From contig NZ_JAHEOJ010000017.1 in NCBI RefSeq assembly GCF_018595715.1, positions 25,553 through 89,552 on the forward strand: 64,000 nucleotides of DNA, written 5' to 3'. The stretch comes from Glaciecola sp. XM2. GTDB lineage: Bacteria > Pseudomonadota > Gammaproteobacteria > Enterobacterales > Alteromonadaceae. Position 1 is the first letter of the stretch; every line of letters begins with the position of its first letter. The translations under genes were made by a program, and so were the position numbers. The notes under the pieces were generated by a model. The model worked only from the letters and a program-made list of their open reading frames with translations, was not told the origin of the DNA and did no database searches. Below, one piece after another: positions 1 to 8,177 of this stretch.

Positions 1-179
1 TCATAAATCACCTGTGAGCCGTCGATAACCTGAAGCAATATGTAGCTTGAAATTAGCAAACAACAAAGGGACACGAAAAATGTGATTGCCCAAGCTATTT
101 TATGCGATTTAAAGATGGCGGTAATCGGCGCGCACAAAAGCGGGATGATGACTAACAGTATGGTGATTTGTTCAGTCAT
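1..179 (-). CDS. mnhD: Mrp/Mnh antiporter subunit D, 5' part only
   Basis: Only the first 59 codons are inside the window; the gene continues past the left edge. The ATG at 179 sits in an ATGA overlap with the stop of mnhC, the tight coupling seen through this operon. The visible part holds two hydrophobic segments (about residues 6-20 and 28-48). MnhD is one of the large NuoM/NuoN-like, ion-translocating subunits of the inner-membrane Na+(or K+)/H+ antiporter. The identity is inferred mainly from position directly after mnhC, because too little protein is visible to see conserved NuoM-family residues; a NuoL-like MnhA N-terminal module is the alternative. Confidence 0.65.
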   Translation of the reverse strand, partial: MTEQITILLVIIPLLCAPITAIFKSHKIAWAITFFVSLCCLLISSYILLQVIDGSQVIY

Positions 180-535
180 GAGTCGCTATCCATTTTCTGG
201 ATTTCATACTCTTCGACAGTGTCGTAAGCCTCTTTAATACGAATAACCAGCGCAAAGCCTAGGGCTGTCGTGGCTACCCCAACTACAATTGCGGTGAGCA
301 TAAGTACCTGTGGTAGCGGGTTGGAATAGATAGTGAATTGATCATCTACAATGGGCACTGTGCCACCGGTTACCTTGCCTAAACTGACGTAAAACAAGAT
401 AACAGCGGTTTGAAACATGGCCAGCCCGGCCAATTTTTTCATCAAATTTGCGCGACTGATCAAAGTATACAACCCGACCATCATCACCGTGATGATTAGC
501 CAGTAGTTGAAGTGCCCAAGGATGTACTCAATCAT
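176..535 (-). CDS. mnhC: Mrp/Mnh cation/proton antiporter subunit C
   Basis: NuoK-like small membrane subunit of the Mrp antiporter (119 aa, normal family length). It has three hydrophobic helices (about residues 8-25, 38-52 and 77-100) and the family pattern with a G-L-Y segment in helix 1 and the polar NPLPQVLMLTAIVVG stretch before helix 3. It overlaps mnhB by 4 nt and mnhD by 4 nt, so it is translationally coupled on both sides. The complex exchanges cytoplasmic Na+ for external H+ and supports pH and salt homeostasis, which fits a marine organism. Confidence 0.93.
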   Translation of the reverse strand: MIEYILGHFNYWLIITVMMVGLYTLISRANLMKKLAGLAMFQTAVILFYVSLGKVTGGTVPIVDDQFTIYSNPLPQVLMLTAIVVGVATTALGFALVIRIKEAYDTVEEYEIQKMDSDS

Positions 536-954
536 TCGGGCGACACCCTTCTTGAAAAGGTGAAAAACAATAAAATCATGACAGAGGCAACGGTAATACC
601 CACGCCTAGCTCAATGACGATGATACCGATATGTTGTCCTAAAAGGGGGTCTTCAACCAATACGCTGTAGTTTAAAAAGTTACCGCCTTTGAGCATTGAC
701 AGCACACCCACGCCAGCATAAAGGAGCACCCCAAAGCTTGCGCATAAACGCAACGCCTTTTCAGGAATCAGTTTTACGGCGGCATCAATGCCAAAAGTGA
801 GTGCATACAGCAAAATTGCGGATGAAAATATTACGCCGGCCTGAAAGCCGCCGCCGGGGCTATAGTCGCCATGAAATTGCACGTAAAAAGCGAACAAAAT
901 AATGATCGGAGAGAGCCATTTGCTAACCACGCGCAGCACCAAATCATTTCCCAT
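532..954 (-). CDS. mnhB: Mrp/Mnh cation/proton antiporter subunit B
   Basis: MnhB-domain membrane protein of 140 aa with about four helices. The motif FHGDYSPGGGFQAGVI (about residues 27-42) is the hallmark of MnhB/MbhF subunits. The ATG at 954 has a clear AGGAG six bases upstream and the gene overlaps the preceding DUF4040 subunit by 11 nt. It is a structural subunit of the inner-membrane Mrp antiporter and should work only together with the neighbouring mnhE-G and mnhC-D products. Confidence 0.94.
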   Translation of the reverse strand: MGNDLVLRVVSKWLSPIIILFAFYVQFHGDYSPGGGFQAGVIFSSAILLYALTFGIDAAVKLIPEKALRLCASFGVLLYAGVGVLSMLKGGNFLNYSVLVEDPLLGQHIGIIVIELGVGITVASVMILLFFTFSRRVSPE

Positions 955-1510
955 CGTTGGCTCCTTTTGTGGATAGTTTATGTTTCTTGCGGTTGCTTAG
1001 AAGCAGCAATACGCCGATACCCGCGGTTAGCACAACGGTTACTTCACCTAGGGTGTCAAACCCTCTGTAACTTGCTAGCACCGCAGTTACTAAGTTTGGT
1101 ACACCGGTTTCCGCCTGACCTTGCTCGACATATCTCAGTGCAACTTGCTGGTTTGGTGCACTGTTAATATCGCCTAGCTCAGCAATATCGTGGGTCCCGT
1201 AAATTAATAACCCGCCCATTAGGAAGCATATTAAAAACGGAGCGGTGCGCGATTTACCTTCTCGTTTGCCTGCGTGGCCATCTTTTATTGCAGCGAGGGT
1301 GACCAACATCAATACGGTGGAGATGCCGGTGCCCACCGCAGCTTCAGTAAAGGCGACATCTGGTGCGTCTAGCACAACAAATAGCCCTGCTACCAATAGG
1401 CTATATAGGCCAAAGAGCATGGCCATAGCAAACAAGTGACGGGTTTTTAAGATGGCAATAGCGATGACGAGTAAAAATATCAGCAACACAAAGTTAATCA
1501 GTAGGCTCAT
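944..1510 (-). CDS. Mrp antiporter MbhD/MbhE-like (DUF4040) subunit
   Basis: A 188-aa membrane protein whose first half matches the MbhD/DUF4040 module, normally the C-terminal part of the giant MnhA subunit; the second half resembles the following MbhE-like part (helices at about residues 4-22, 28-46, 52-74, 88-104 and 148-166). Start: ATG 1510 has a perfect AGGAGG four bases upstream and forms an ATGA overlap with mnhG, so a longer upstream reading from 1573 inside mnhG is unlikely. Acidic residues in the segment DAPDVAFTEAAVG are typical of MbhD. The stand-alone form is known from group-2 type Mrp operons, in which MnhA is split. Confidence 0.85.
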   Translation of the reverse strand: MSLLINFVLLIFLLVIAIAILKTRHLFAMAMLFGLYSLLVAGLFVVLDAPDVAFTEAAVGTGISTVLMLVTLAAIKDGHAGKREGKSRTAPFLICFLMGGLLIYGTHDIAELGDINSAPNQQVALRYVEQGQAETGVPNLVTAVLASYRGFDTLGEVTVVLTAGIGVLLLLSNRKKHKLSTKGANDGK

Positions 1511-1833
1511 GTATCCTCCTGATCGAGTGACTGTACATGTATTTTTTGCTTGTGTCTTAAGCCCCAGCGCCAAGCGTTATTAGCTAAGGCATAGGAGGAT
1601 GCAGGGCTTGAAAAGGTTAAAAACATAAAAATAAGCGCAAGCTTTGCAACGACAATATAATTCTCAGCTTGAAAAGCGAGCCCTAACAGAATGAGAAAGG
1701 TGCATAGCGTGTCGGTTACGCCAACCGCATGAAGACGAGCATATGTATCAGGTAAGCGCAGTAAGCCAATACCACCGATTAGACCAAGTGCGCATCCCAC
1801 GCCAATGAATACCATACTGAGGATATCAAGCAT
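1507..1833 (-). CDS. mnhG: Mrp/Mnh cation/proton antiporter subunit G
   Basis: MnhG/MrpG (PhaG) family protein of 108 aa with three helices. The motif GLLRLPDTYARLHAVGVTD (about residues 22-40) is diagnostic of the family. It overlaps mnhF by one base (TAATG) and the DUF4040 gene by four. It is a small membrane subunit required for assembly of the Mrp antiporter; its exact role within the complex is not known from the sequence. Confidence 0.94.
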   Translation of the reverse strand: MLDILSMVFIGVGCALGLIGGIGLLRLPDTYARLHAVGVTDTLCTFLILLGLAFQAENYIVVAKLALIFMFLTFSSPASSYALANNAWRWGLRHKQKIHVQSLDQEDT

Positions 1834-2162
1834 TATTTTGCATCCTCAGATGTTACGGCTTCATCGTCAGCTGGCAGTGAGATATTCTTCTTGTCATTCG
1901 CAAAATATTTTCCGCGCTCTACTAATCTAAGGGCCGCGATAACACCAACAAAGTTTAATAATGAGTAGAGCAGTGCAATGTCGAGAATATCGTGCCGACC
2001 GGTAAAAAATGAGAACACGGCAACTAACAATACGGCCTTAGTGCCAAACATATTCACTGCTAAAATACGGTCAAAAACCGAGGGGCCTAGCAAGGCTCGG
2101 CAAAGTGCCATCGACATGGTTACCATAATGGCGACAGAAGATGCGATAATAAAACTATTCAT
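1833..2162 (-). CDS. mnhF: Mrp/Mnh cation/proton antiporter subunit F
   Basis: MnhF/MrpF family membrane protein of 109 aa with three helices. The segment RALLGPSVFDRILAVNMFGTK (start about residue 23) carries the conserved GPS..DR..A.N pattern, followed by DILDIALLYSLLNFVG in helix 3. The charged tail after residue 85 is cytoplasmic or periplasmic and poorly conserved in the family. It overlaps mnhE by four bases (ATGA) and mnhG by one, so it belongs to the same transcript. Confidence 0.93.
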   Translation of the reverse strand: MNSFIIASSVAIMVTMSMALCRALLGPSVFDRILAVNMFGTKAVLLVAVFSFFTGRHDILDIALLYSLLNFVGVIAALRLVERGKYFANDKKNISLPADDEAVTSEDAK

Positions 2163-2653
2163 GACGGCCCAATATCATTATCGTTTAATGCGTATTGCTT
2201 GGGCATAATGTCAAACATATCGCCGTTTGCAAGGTCTCTTGCACCTTGCTCACTGATGGTATGGACCAGCAAGGTGTTATCATCTAGGGCTATGCTCGAC
2301 GAACCGGGTGTTAGGGTGATTGCATGTGCGTACAAGACTTTCGCAACGTCATCTTTATAGGGCATTTTGATAGTGATAAATGTCGACTCGACAGGTCTAA
2401 AGCCTAAAATGCGTGCGCATACGTCAATGTTGGATTGTACTATTTTGATGCCGAGTTTTATAAAAAAAGGAATAAAACTGAGGGTAATGAAGAAGCGATA
2501 ACGTTCATGGTCAATATGCTGCATTCTGGATGTCATCCAAACGGCAAATACCACAGAAAATGCACCAAACCCTAACATCAAGGGTTTAAACATGCCTGAC
2601 AACAACACCCAAATTAAGGCCAAAACAATGGCGAGTCTAATTTTATAATTCAC
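2159..2653 (-). CDS. mnhE: Mrp/Mnh cation/proton antiporter subunit E
   Basis: First gene of the visible operon. 164-aa MnhE/MrpE protein: two or three N-terminal helices (residues 4-40 and 54-70) followed by a soluble domain with the family signature YAHAITLTPGSSSIALDD (about residues 109-126). Translation starts at GTG 2653, preceded by AAGGTGG. The order E-F-G-(DUF4040)-B-C-D differs from the A-B-C-D-E-F-G order of Bacillus and matches the rearranged group-2 Mrp operons of proteobacteria. Confidence 0.93.
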   Translation of the reverse strand: MNYKIRLAIVLALIWVLLSGMFKPLMLGFGAFSVVFAVWMTSRMQHIDHERYRFFITLSFIPFFIKLGIKIVQSNIDVCARILGFRPVESTFITIKMPYKDDVAKVLYAHAITLTPGSSSIALDDNTLLVHTISEQGARDLANGDMFDIMPKQYALNDNDIGPS

Positions 2654-2919
2654 CCTGCCACCTTTATGTTAGTCATTGTTTTTAAAAGCATTAACTGCCC
2701 CATAAACACTGTGAATGAAAACGTGCTCTTTCATTAATGTATCAATTAGTTTTTGGCAATACAATCTGCCAAATAGCCCAAAACCCCTAGAAACGGGCGG
2801 TTTTGTTAAAATTACTACTAAAGGACTAGATTTTGATGGCTTTTGAGGGCTAATTTACGACAAATGTATCGGTTATTTATGTAACACATGTCACAACAGG
2901 AAGTTTGATGTGCATGATC
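2654..2919. other. Intergenic region upstream of mnhE
   Basis: AT-rich gap of about 270 bases between mnhE and the heat-shock gene terminator. It should contain the promoter of the mnh operon on the minus strand, but I see no convincing -35/-10 pair and no coding potential. No repeat or hairpin stands out apart from the terminator at its right end. Confidence 0.5.
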
Positions 2920-2945
2920 AAAAAAGGCGCTCGTTAGAGCGCCTT
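2920..2945 (-). terminator. Rho-independent terminator of the Hsp20 gene
   Basis: Perfect 9-bp stem AAGGCGCTC/GAGCGCCTT with a four-base loop, followed on the minus strand by a run of six T. It lies 34 bases downstream of the small heat-shock protein stop codon and separates it from the mnh operon. Confidence 0.9.
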
Positions 2946-2978
2946 GAAATCATAATGTTAGGGAAACATGATTTTTAG

Positions 2979-3425
2979 TTACTTGTTCTCAATGAGATTG
3001 CTTCCAATTTCAATTTTACGCGGCTTTTGCGCTTCAGGAATCACTCTTTCAAGGTCAATGTGCAACAGGCCATGCTCCAAATCTGCAGCGAGGACTTTGA
3101 CATTATCACCGAGTTGGAATTTGCGCTCAAAATTTCGCGCTGAAATCCCTTTGTGAAGGAACTTTTTCTCACCCTCATCGTTGTCTACGCCTTCTTTGGC
3201 GCCAGTAACTTTAAGAGTATTCTCTTGCACTTCAATAGTGACGTCGTCTTTTGCAAAGCCGGCGATTGCCATTGTAATGCGATATTTGTCTTCGCCCGTC
3301 AACTCAATGTTGTATGGCGGATAACTGGTTTGTTTTTCTTGGCGAGCTGCCGCATCAATCATAGATGCAAGGTGATCAGAACCAATAAATGAACGGTAAA
3401 GTGGAGATAGATCGATAGTACGCAT
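2979..3425 (-). CDS. ibpA: Small heat-shock protein, IbpA/Hsp20 family
   Basis: ATP-independent holdase that binds aggregation-prone proteins in the cytoplasm. The N-terminus (MRTIDLSPLYRSFIG) and the C-terminal ERVIPEAQKPRKIEI are close to E. coli IbpA/IbpB, and the alpha-crystallin domain covers about residues 35-130 (ERKFQLGDNVKV is typical). About 148 aa from the chosen start. Start choice: ATG 3425 gives the IbpA-like N-terminus and good spacing from AGGAAGG; an ATG two codons earlier (3431) is also possible and would give MKMRT. It is monocistronic, with its own heat-shock type promoter, structured 5' UTR and terminator. Confidence 0.93.
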   Translation of the reverse strand: MRTIDLSPLYRSFIGSDHLASMIDAAARQEKQTSYPPYNIELTGEDKYRITMAIAGFAKDDVTIEVQENTLKVTGAKEGVDNDEGEKKFLHKGISARNFERKFQLGDNVKVLAADLEHGLLHIDLERVIPEAQKPRKIEIGSNLIENK

Positions 3426-3518
3426 TTTCATATCCTTCCTATTAAGCAATATGTATAAAAGTTAGTTTTGTCCCGACTATTCGGCGACAATCTTTGTCGA
3501 CCCTTTCGGCGCCGACAA
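3426..3518 (-). promoter_or_regulatory. Putative ROSE-like RNA thermometer in the ibpA 5' UTR
   Basis: The roughly 90-base leader can fold into three consecutive hairpins on the minus strand: 3518-3494 (TTGTCG/CGACAA), 3490-3468 (TTGTC.CCGA/TCGG.GACAA) and 3453-3429. In the last one CATAT pairs with ATATG, which contains one candidate start codon, and TTGCT faces the Shine-Dalgarno AGGAAGG. The UUGCU opposite the SD is the hallmark of ROSE elements, which melt on heat shock and let ribosomes bind. The fold was worked out by eye, not calculated; the family match is by motif and by being upstream of an ibpA gene. Confidence 0.75.
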
Positions 3519-3521
3519 CAT

Positions 3522-3551
3522 ATATGTAGGACTACTTAATAGAAATTCAAG
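3522..3551 (-). promoter_or_regulatory. Sigma32-like heat-shock promoter of ibpA
   Basis: CTTGAA at 3551-3546 and CCTACATAT at 3530-3522, separated by 15 bases, resemble the RpoH consensus (CTTGAA, 13-15 bases, CCCCATNTA). A start about 7 bases downstream would place the transcript 5' end just before the first thermometer hairpin. The -10 part is an imperfect match. Confidence 0.6.
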
Positions 3552-3564
3552 AAAAAAAGTTAAA

Positions 3565-4185
3565 TTATTTTGTATGTCTTTGTTTTAAAACATCAATTAC
3601 ATCAGACATTGATAGGTTGCTTGCTTGTAGTAACACAATCAAATGATACAACAAGTCGGCAGATTCGTTTTTAAGCTCATCTAAATCTTGCACGGTAGCC
3701 GCAAGCGCGGTTTCTACGCCTTCTTCACCCACTTTTTGCGCAATTCGTTTAATACCTTTTTGATACAAAAACGCAGTGTAGCTAGAGTCGGGATCTGCAC
3801 CTTTGCGCGACTCAAGTACGCGCTCTAGCTCAGCTAAGAACGAATAGTTGCTTTGTTCGGCATCGTTCCAGCACGAGGTTGTTCCTTTGTGGCAAGTAGG
3901 ACCGTTAGCGTTAGCTAAAACTAAAATGCTATCAAGGTCACAATCAGCGCTAATATCAACGAGATCAAGCGTATTGCCTGAGCTTTCGCCTTTAGTCCAT
4001 AAGCGTGCTTTAGAGCGACTGAAAAAAGTAACTTGTTTAGCTTTAAGCGTATGCTCAAGCGCCTCTTGATTCATAAAGCCTTGCATAAGTAATTGTCCAG
4101 ACCTTGCGTCTTGAACAATACAAGGGAGTAAACCATCGCCTTTTTCCCAGGCTAAGGTCGAGGTATTTTCTTGAGTTATCTTCAT
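3565..4185 (-). CDS. hisIE: Bifunctional phosphoribosyl-AMP cyclohydrolase / phosphoribosyl-ATP pyrophosphatase
   Basis: Steps two and three of histidine synthesis: the C-terminal HisE half hydrolyses PR-ATP to PR-AMP and the N-terminal HisI half opens the adenine ring. 206 aa, the normal fused length. HisI (about 1-115) shows [30 protein letters not shown] and the metal-binding Cys/Asp cluster [17 protein letters not shown]; HisE (about 120-206) shows [13 protein letters not shown] and [13 protein letters not shown]. It is the same strand as hisGDCBHAF but 1.86 kb downstream of hisF, because an opposite-strand diguanylate cyclase gene lies between them; it therefore needs its own promoter. 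Confidence 0.97.
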   Translation of the reverse strand: MKITQENTSTLAWEKGDGLLPCIVQDARSGQLLMQGFMNQEALEHTLKAKQVTFFSRSKARLWTKGESSGNTLDLVDISADCDLDSILVLANANGPTCHKGTTSCWNDAEQSNYSFLAELERVLESRKGADPDSSYTAFLYQKGIKRIAQKVGEEGVETALAATVQDLDELKNESADLLYHLIVLLQASNLSMSDVIDVLKQRHTK

Positions 4186-4566
4186 TTGAGTCTTATTCGC
4201 TGGTGGGTATCAATATCCGCGTGAAATATGCTGCGCATGCTATCAGAAATAGATAACAATGTCTTTTTGCTTGTATTGAAATAGTGTTCAGACCTATAAA
4301 AGCTGCGATGTAACGCATTATTTGTCACACAACTTAGCATTTATCATTTATCAAAAATAACCGATATAAAAATTGCTTGTATAAAATTTAAGCGTTTGAG
4401 AGACTTCAAGTGCGTGATCACCTTATTACTGATAATCAGAAGTAGTCGCCCTTTATTTACAAGCCTGCACACACGAAATCGCCCGAGGTAGTCGGATGTA
4501 GCCTTCAGTTAATACTATATTTTGTTGTGAGCTGCTACGTTTAGTGAATTTTGTAAAGGAACATAT
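4186..4566. other. Divergent intergenic region between hisIE and the diguanylate cyclase gene
   Basis: 380 bases, AT-rich, without coding potential in either strand. It should carry divergent promoters for hisIE (minus) and the diguanylate cyclase (plus). Only weak sigma70-like boxes are visible and I do not assign any. A short palindrome CTGATAATCAG lies near 4429; its role is unknown. Confidence 0.5.
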
Positions 4567-5994
4567 GTGTTTAATGCCACTTTGACACAACTAGTACAAG
4601 CCAGTCGCGCATTGTGTTATCTATGTTGCCTGCTGTCGGTTCACGCTCAGGCGCAAAACACCAACGTGAATCTCAATTTTTGCGTTGACCCAGATTGGAT
4701 GCCGTTCGAAGGGGTTATTGAGGGTAATCACACGGGCATTGCGAGTGACTACTTGGCTCTATTTCAATCACTTACTCCCTATCAATACAATATGATACCC
4801 ACTGCGTCATGGTCTCAGACAATTGAAAAGTTAAAATCGGGCGAGTGTGATCTTAGTCTCATGTTAAACAGCTCTGTAGAGCGTGAAACCTACTTGAGCT
4901 TTACTATTCCTTATTTTTTCGGGCCAAATGTGATTGTTAGTAAAAGTGACCTGCCATTTATGCAAGATATTACCTCGGTAGGCGATATGACTATCGGTGT
5001 GGTGTCTGGGTATCGCTTAGTAGAGGAGATTCCTGTTTATTATCCAGGTGTAAACATCACCACGGTAGCATCAGAACGAGAGGGTTTGGAGGCTGTTGAA
5101 AATGGCGACATCGATGTTTATATTGGTTCGCTTTATTCCATTAATCTTCGACTTGAAGAGCTTGGCCTCACATCGTTAAAAATTAATGGTTGGGTATCCA
5201 TTCAAGATAAGCTGCGTATCGGCATTGTCAAAAAACACGAAGCAATTGTTCCGGTTTTGAATCAAGCCATTGATGATATCTCAAGCAGTCAACACAACGA
5301 TATATTGAACAAATGGAGCAATGTTCAGATTGTTAAAGAGCGCGATTTTACGCTCTTTTATTATCTTTCTGCGCTCACAAGTTTTTTACTCTTGGTGTTT
5401 TTATGGCGACATATGGTTTCAGTAAGAGTCGTCAGTGCGTTAAGTGGCAAAAATGCTGAGTTAGAGAAAATGAAAGAAGAGCTGTTAATAGCCAATGAAC
5501 GTTTGGAGCACTTATCTTTTCATGATCATTTAACACAGCTATACAATCGTCACTATTTTATGTCGACGCTAAAGGACCATTTTAACCAACTCTCACGGCA
5601 AGACAGTGTGTCGGCTATGTTGATGATTGATATCGATTACTTCAAACAAATTAATGATAAGTATGGCCATGTCGCAGGTGACAAAGTACTTGTGGAGTTT
5701 TCAAACATACTAACGGGGATCTTAAGATCCGGAGATGTCGCTGCACGGTGGGGCGGCGAGGAATTTATGATTTTGCTACCCAAGGCCACCAAAGAACAGT
5801 CTATGTTTTTAGCTGCTAGGTTAATGAAAGCCGTGCGCAAGCATGAGTTTGAATCGCAATTATCTTTGACCATCAGTGTTGGTGTCGTGCAATATCGCAA
5901 GGGTGAAAGCATTGCATCTTGGATTGAGCGCGCTGACCAAGCCCTTTACCAAGCAAAACATGACGGGCGTAATTGCGTTAAAGCCATCGACTAA
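4567..5994 (+). CDS. Diguanylate cyclase with periplasmic substrate-binding (PBPb) sensor domain
   Basis: Membrane-bound GGDEF protein of 475 aa that should make c-di-GMP in response to a periplasmic ligand. Order of parts: signal peptide (residues 1-29, ...VHAQA cleavage), an SBP_bac_3 amino-acid-binding type domain (about 35-258), one transmembrane helix (about 262-282), a short coiled coil, then GGDEF (about 315-475). The active site reads GGEEF (396-400) and the inhibitory I-site RSGD lies at 387-390, so activity and product inhibition are both expected. GTG start with AAAGGA six bases upstream. It sits inside the his region on the opposite strand, separating hisF from hisIE; a functional link with histidine synthesis is not implied. 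Confidence 0.92.
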   Translation: MFNATLTQLVQASRALCYLCCLLSVHAQAQNTNVNLNFCVDPDWMPFEGVIEGNHTGIASDYLALFQSLTPYQYNMIPTASWSQTIEKLKSGECDLSLMLNSSVERETYLSFTIPYFFGPNVIVSKSDLPFMQDITSVGDMTIGVVSGYRLVEEIPVYYPGVNITTVASEREGLEAVENGDIDVYIGSLYSINLRLEELGLTSLKINGWVSIQDKLRIGIVKKHEAIVPVLNQAIDDISSSQHNDILNKWSNVQIVKERDFTLFYYLSALTSFLLLVFLWRHMVSVRVVSALSGKNAELEKMKEELLIANERLEHLSFHDHLTQLYNRHYFMSTLKDHFNQLSRQDSVSAMLMIDIDYFKQINDKYGHVAGDKVLVEFSNILTGILRSGDVAARWGGEEFMILLPKATKEQSMFLAARLMKAVRKHEFESQLSLTISVGVVQYRKGESIASWIERADQALYQAKHDGRNCVKAID

Positions 5995-6046
5995 CGCCCG
6001 TGTTGCTAGCAAAGCTCGCCCAACGCTTACTCAGGTGTGAATTGAC

Positions 6047-6820
6047 TTAACCTCGCATCGCTATGTTTTGCTGACGCAAGAAGGTCTTCAACTCTTGTAT
6101 ATCGATGACCGATTTATGAAATACAGACGCCGCTAATGCACCGTCTACATCAGCCTGCTTGAACACATCAGCGAAATGCTGCATTTCCCCTGCGCCGCCT
6201 GATGCAATTAATGGCACATGACACACTTCGCGTATGGCCGCTAATTGCTCAATATCGTAGCCTTGGCGCACGCCGTCTTGGTTCATGCAATTCAGTACAA
6301 TTTCACCTGCGCCTCTGCTTTGCACTTCTTTTACCCAGTCTCTTGTGTGCCACTGTGTTTTTTGGGTGCGTGATTCGTCACCGGTAAATTGATAAACGTC
6401 GTAAGTGTTCGTTTCATCATTAAAAAAGCTATCGATGCCTATTACTACGCATTGCTGACCAAAGGTGTTGTAAAGCGCAGTAATGAGTTCTGGGTTGGCT
6501 AGGGCAGGTGAATTCACCGATATTTTATCTGCTCCCATCTCTAGAATGAGGCCTGCATCTTCGACCGTTTTAATGCCGCCTGCGACACAAAACGGAATAT
6601 CAATAACTTGCGCAATCTTACTCACCCAGCTTTTATCTACAACACGCTGGTCGCTAGATGCAGTGATGTCATAAAAAACCAATTCATCTGCGCCCGCTTG
6701 GGCATATTTTTGCGCCAGGGGTACAATTTCGCCAATAATTTCGTGGTTACGAAACTTAACGCCTTTTACGACCAGTCCATCTCGAACATCCAAACAAGGA
6801 ATTATGCGTCTTGCCAACAT
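6047..6820 (-). CDS. hisF: Imidazole glycerol phosphate synthase, cyclase subunit HisF
   Basis: (beta/alpha)8-barrel of 257 aa that uses ammonia from HisH to turn PRFAR into imidazole glycerol phosphate plus AICAR. The catalytic aspartates are visible: D11 in [10 protein letters not shown] and the one in VVIGIDSFF (about D131). Conserved phosphate-binding segments GGIKTVEDA and ASGGAGEM are present. It overlaps hisA by 19 nt and is the last gene of the contiguous his operon; the usual next gene, hisIE, is displaced. Confidence 0.98.
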   Translation of the reverse strand: MLARRIIPCLDVRDGLVVKGVKFRNHEIIGEIVPLAQKYAQAGADELVFYDITASSDQRVVDKSWVSKIAQVIDIPFCVAGGIKTVEDAGLILEMGADKISVNSPALANPELITALYNTFGQQCVVIGIDSFFNDETNTYDVYQFTGDESRTQKTQWHTRDWVKEVQSRGAGEIVLNCMNQDGVRQGYDIEQLAAIREVCHVPLIASGGAGEMQHFADVFKQADVDGALAASVFHKSVIDIQELKTFLRQQNIAMRG

Positions 6821-7539
6821 GCGATTGCCTCCTGCAAGGTAAACTTACCTTCTAATAACGCTCTGCCTAAAATCACGCCTTGTACTTTTGTTGGGATCAA
6901 GTTTTGAATATCTTGTAGTGAACCGATACCGCCAGAAGCCTGCCACTGAATCTGTGGGAATTGTACCACTAGCTGCGCATATAATGATTCGTTTGCGCCA
7001 CGTAAGGTGCCATCTCGACTAATGTCGGTGCACAATACGTGCTTAAGGCCAACGCGCCCGTAAAATGCAATGAGTTCTTCAATGCTTACTCCAGAGTCTT
7101 GCTGCCAGCCATGGGTGGCCACAAACTTATTGCCTTGCTCGTCTATATTGATGTCGAGAGCCAGTACGATATGCTGTGCGCCATAGGTTTCAAACCACTG
7201 TGCGACGGTTTCACGATCCGACACCGCCTTCGATCCAATCACGACACGCTCAATACCCGCGCTTAATAAGTCTTGCACGTCTTGCTCACTGCGAATGCCA
7301 CCACCGCTTTGAAAGCGCATCAAACCTGTGGCTACCATGCTTTTGATTAAGGTCAGCTGTCGTTTGCTGGTATCTTTTGCCCCGGTTAAATCAACAATAT
7401 GCAAAACTTCAGCGCCTGCGCTGGCATATTGTTTGACCACATCTATTGGGTCAAGCTTGTACTCAGTGGTTTGGTTGTAGTCACCCTGATAAAGCCTGAC
7501 GACTTTGCCATCAATAAGGTCAATTGCGGGAATAATCAT
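6802..7539 (-). CDS. hisA: ProFAR isomerase HisA
   Basis: 245-aa barrel enzyme (1-(5-phosphoribosyl)-5-[(phosphoribosylamino)methylideneamino] imidazole-4-carboxamide isomerase), the Amadori rearrangement step before HisF. Catalytic D7 in [11 protein letters not shown] and the second aspartate in [10 protein letters not shown] are present, as are the phosphate-binding GGGIRS and ASGGIGS motifs. Between hisH (15-nt gap) and hisF (19-nt overlap). Confidence 0.98.
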   Translation of the reverse strand: MIIPAIDLIDGKVVRLYQGDYNQTTEYKLDPIDVVKQYASAGAEVLHIVDLTGAKDTSKRQLTLIKSMVATGLMRFQSGGGIRSEQDVQDLLSAGIERVVIGSKAVSDRETVAQWFETYGAQHIVLALDINIDEQGNKFVATHGWQQDSGVSIEELIAFYGRVGLKHVLCTDISRDGTLRGANESLYAQLVVQFPQIQWQASGGIGSLQDIQNLIPTKVQGVILGRALLEGKFTLQEAIACWQDA

Positions 7540-7554
7540 GAAAGCTCTCTTGCC

Positions 7555-8175
7555 TTAAATATTTAAAAAGTTAGTCAGTAGTTGCGCACCAGCATCTGAA
7601 CTGCGCTCGGGGTGAAATTGTACGCCAAAGAAGTTGTCTTTATGTATGGCCGCCGAGAAGGTTGAGCCATAATCGCATTGCGCTAGCGTATATTGATAGT
7701 TATCTACCGCAAAGCTATGCACAAAATAAAAGTGTGCGCCGTCTTCAATTCCGGCAAACAGCGGGTTTGCTTTAACGCTGCTAACTTGGTTCCAGCCCAT
7801 GTGCGGCAAACGTAAGTCACCTACTCGCATGCGCTTTACTTCCCCGGGGATAAGATTTAGACAGGGAGTAGATTTGGCATTGCCCAAATCGTTTTCTTCA
7901 GAAGAGGTAACCATTAATTGCATGCCTAAGCACACACCTAAAACCGGTTGCTCTAGGTTTTTAATACACTCAAGCAGTTGCTTTGCCTTAATGCTTTTCA
8001 TGGCAGCTGGTGCACTGCCTACGCCTGGCAATATCACTCTGCTAGCTTTTGCAATGGTGTTTACATCATCGGTCACCGTAACATTGGCCCCAAGACGCTC
8101 AAAAGCAAAGCGTACCGATGAAATATTGGCACAACCGGTGTTAATAATGGTGATATGTTTTGCACTGACAGACAT
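7555..8175 (-). CDS. hisH: Imidazole glycerol phosphate synthase, glutaminase subunit HisH
   Basis: Class I glutamine amidotransferase of 206 aa that feeds ammonia to HisF. The catalytic triad is visible: C82 in PVLGVCLGMQLM and H188/E190 in VQFHPERSSDAG. The glycine-rich LPGVGSAPAAM near residue 50 is the oxyanion-side loop. Two bases separate it from hisB, so it is co-translated or at least co-transcribed. Confidence 0.98.
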   Translation of the reverse strand: MSVSAKHITIINTGCANISSVRFAFERLGANVTVTDDVNTIAKASRVILPGVGSAPAAMKSIKAKQLLECIKNLEQPVLGVCLGMQLMVTSSEENDLGNAKSTPCLNLIPGEVKRMRVGDLRLPHMGWNQVSSVKANPLFAGIEDGAHFYFVHSFAVDNYQYTLAQCDYGSTFSAAIHKDNFFGVQFHPERSSDAGAQLLTNFLNI

Positions 8176-8177
8176 AA

